Assembly (NCBI GenBank): GCA_036785325.1
Contig: JAXIVH010000087.1
Location: 10,001-74,000, forward strand
Length of the DNA: 64,000 bases
Direction of reading: 5' to 3'
Origin: Urophycis tenuis
Lineage: Eukaryota > Chordata > Actinopteri > Gadiformes > Phycidae
The position numbers were made by a program, and so were the translations under genes. The notes beneath the pieces were generated by a model that had not been told where the DNA came from, ran no database searches, and was given only the letters and a program-made list of their open reading frames with translations. Position 1 is the first letter of the stretch. Every line of letters begins with the position of its first letter. Of the stretch, positions 61,268 to 64,000 are shown piece by piece.

Positions 61268-62092
61268 ATCAGCCGTGGCTATGAAAATGAGAAGTGGACC
61301 AGGATGAACTGCCATCATTTGAGTGCAGCCACAGATATCAGCATGGCAACACGAGGAGACGCTGTGTTCATCGTCTGTTTACCAACACTGAATCATTGAT
61401 GAGCGAGTGAGCTCTTTGATTGGCCTCTGAGTTAATGATGGGGGGTTTCATGGTTCCCTCGGTACCGCAGTCTGCGTCGGCCCGGTCCGTCTCTGAAGAA
61501 CCTCACGGCTCGGCAGACAGCACGCAGCTAAACGGCTCTGTGACCTCACCTTTGAGGAGTGATCACGTCTCCTTCCAGGAATGCTAACACTGAGCCTATA
61601 GCCACACTCACTCTGCAGCGGTTAGGCCTCCGCTATCATGTCTACATGATGATAAACGCATCATGTGTAATACATGAGCTCCCATCAAATATGGATGAGT
61701 TGTAGGCATGACGGGGCTCTGCTCTAACAGAATAAGGTCAGGTGAAAACCCACTGGAACTTCAACATTTTATTTCTCTCAGAGCACGGCTGCACAGTGAG
61801 AGAACTGTGTGTGATTTGCTTACGTTTGGCTTGATTGTATTCAGAAAACAATGGCTTTTCTCATTGGATTCTTAAAGAAATAAACAAATAGCAGAAAAGG
61901 AGTCATTGTTGCGCTTGAAATTGTTTTAACGCCAGAGCAACAGATTAAATTACAATACTAATTTAATGTATGTGAAAACAAAATGTGTAATGTGTCGTGG
62001 GCCGACGTTTTAACACATTCAGGACAGATGGCAAGGCTGATGTAATGATCAAACAACGTTGTTAAAGTAATCAGCAACACATGAGCGACACT

Positions 62093-62291
62093 CATGGGCG
62101 TAGGTTTGGTTTGAAATGTGCTGGGGACAGAGACGCATTCGGAAGTGCATTTTCAGAAGTGCTGGGTACAATGACGCGCATTAATTTTTTTCCCCTTTCG
62201 CGCAGGTCATGTTAATTATTAAAAATGTATAGGCCTACACAAATGTGATGATGACACACACACACACACGCGCACGCACACACACACACAG

Positions 62292-62355
<64 letters not shown>

Positions 62356-63193
62356 GCGCGCGCGCGCGATTTCTTGACTATGCTCACGCACAGAGCTCTA
62401 ATACTTTTCATTGGATAATGTGATTCAGATGGGTGCAGTTCATGGCCGTGTCTACCTGCTGAATGTAACCGCTGTGAAACAATCGGGAAATAACGTTTCA
62501 TTTCTCTGATTAACGGCTTTATCGAGACCGGCGCTCGCTCTCTTTTATTGTTACTCTATGTCTCTCTACCAAAGTGCTAGCTCTCTCTCCGTCTCTCTCT
62601 CGTCATCGGACACAAATCAAATTAAATGTTGTTTCTATTTTGTGTAAATTAGGTTAATGCTTTTGTTTTCTTGTATTATCAGTTCAACTTGTTGTACTTG
62701 CCTGAGGAAATCGTGGATATTGTAACGTGTTGGGGGAGTGTTTCCCAGAATGCATTGCGACATTCTGGCATTCTGTGTCATTACATGTTATTGCTATTAG
62801 ATAGGGTTTGGAGGCGAATGTTCAGGACATGTTGGGTTGCATTTCACTGTTTCATTACGTTCACTTTGTTGACTGTTGTTTTTGGGATGAGTCAGGGAGC
62901 ACCATTACTCAACGCACTATGGCATCTTGTCATACCACTACCACTCCGCTCATGACCGCGTGAAAAGTCCACTTGTGACCCTGTCATACTAAAGCGACTT
63001 GTAAGAGTAGACTTCTTCTCTCTTCGTCGAGCTTGACGTAACTCAGACTGCATTTATTGACGTAGTGGTGAAAGACACCGGTGCGAGTCTCACACGGGGG
63101 ATTCTTTCATAAAAAGTGGTGGGTACAAAATGACTCATGACGAAAACTGGTAGGTACGCGTACCCACCGTCCCCACCGTATTCTACGCGCCTG
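62093..63193. mobile_element. hAT-like non-autonomous DNA transposon
   Basis: The ends CATGGGCGTAG and (reverse strand) CAGGCGCGTAG are inverted relatives of the hAT-type CAGGGGCGTAG end. An exact 8-bp duplication GCGACACT flanks them at 62085-62092 and 63194-63201. Length is 1101 bp. No transposase is recognised. It holds a (CA)n tract at 62249-62352. Confidence 0.75.
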
Positions 63194-64000
63194 GCGACAC
63201 TGCAGCCTGGACAGCTACCTTTTTTCAGGTTTCTCAAGCACTGCAATAGTAATCATCACAATAGATATACTCAGTGATTTCAAAGTACCATTATAGGACA
63301 ATCTATATAAGGTGAGTGAATCTACCCTGAGGGGCTTGCAGATGAATGAATATTCATGCGTTCTTTCATGTGTATCTTTATTTTATTTAATTAAGTCGTG
63401 CGACCAAAAGTATATGAGAAACGGCTGATGGGACGCCCTTACTGACAGACAGACGCCCTTACTGACAGACAGACAGTCTGTAGGCGGACAGGCAGGCCAA
63501 CTAGACAGACAAACAGAAATTATTGAGTCCAGGGGTTTTTAGTAGGCCTACCGTTTTTTTTTTCTGGAGACGCAAATCATGTCAACTATCCACCGGGGGG
63601 CGCCAGTGAACCATCAATACAACAAAGACTGAGGAAACTGTTGAAACTCATTTGCCTCCTACTTTCATCTGTGTTGTTGAGTCATAAACACACGGAGCTT
63701 TGATGGGAAACAACGGTTACACACTTATTCACGACTACTGGAATACGTTGGATTTCCTAAATCAATATGAAACGGCTGAAAGGTTAACAGTTAATCTGTT
63801 GTGTAGGAAAATCCTACACAGCAAACTGTATATCTAAAAGCAGCCCTGCTTGCGAAAGAGAAATGATTGAACAAGAATACACTGAATAACCGAATAACAC
63901 GTATTCAATTCATTCTCAACATTTCTCTTGAGCTTGTTCTCCAAATGGACGCTCAAAGGTGTCCCAAATAGCCTCCAGGAACACCAGTAATTGTTTCCAC

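Overview
The window is animal nuclear DNA, almost certainly from a ray-finned (teleost) fish. Genes are split into short exons with GT-AG introns. The DNA between exons is packed with (CA)n, (GA)n and (GATGAT)n microsatellites, many minisatellites, tRNA-derived SINEs that share the teleost L2/HpaI-type tail, an L2-like LINE 3' end and small inverted-repeat transposons. There is no bacterial, plasmid or viral gene layout. Most long open frames are simple-repeat artefacts.

Three genes can be rebuilt exon by exon, with every junction in phase. (1) 2347-8782 (+): the last six exons of an ANKS1A (Odin)-type gene, encoding the C-terminal phosphotyrosine-binding domain and the family C-terminus ending YETTIF; the gene starts outside the window. 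Its 3' UTR may run to a polyadenylation signal at 13788. (2) 15099-22121 (-): a complete nine-exon T-complex protein 11 gene (tcp11, 502 codons plus stop), tail-to-tail with anks1a. (3) 24899-48338 (-): a complete 14-coding-exon polyhomeotic gene, best matched to PHC2 (930 codons plus stop). It has an N-terminal Gln-rich region, HD1 segment, FCS zinc finger and C-terminal SAM domain. A likely non-coding first exon and CpG-rich promoter lie near 60.34-60.7 kb, so its first intron is about 12 kb.

Layout: 1-2.3 kb anks1a intron with a 31-bp minisatellite and a SINE; 2.3-8.8 kb anks1a exons; 8.8-13.8 kb probable 3' UTR rich in repeats; 13.8-15.1 kb convergent gap with a 39-bp minisatellite that supplies the tcp11 C-terminus; 15.1-22.1 kb tcp11; 22.1-24.9 kb tcp11 upstream region; 24.9-60.4 kb phc2; 60.7-64 kb intergenic, with telomere-like repeats, (TG)n/(GA)n and an hAT-like transposon flanked by an 8-bp target duplication.

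The genes do not form a pathway. ANKS1A is a receptor-tyrosine-kinase adaptor, TCP11 a sperm/PKA-linked protein, and PHC2 a Polycomb PRC1 subunit. The anks1a-tcp11 pair matches the human 6p21 order. No new multi-gene system was found. The most notable signals are repeat expansions pressed against splice sites of phc2 and anks1a, and a minisatellite-derived end to tcp11.
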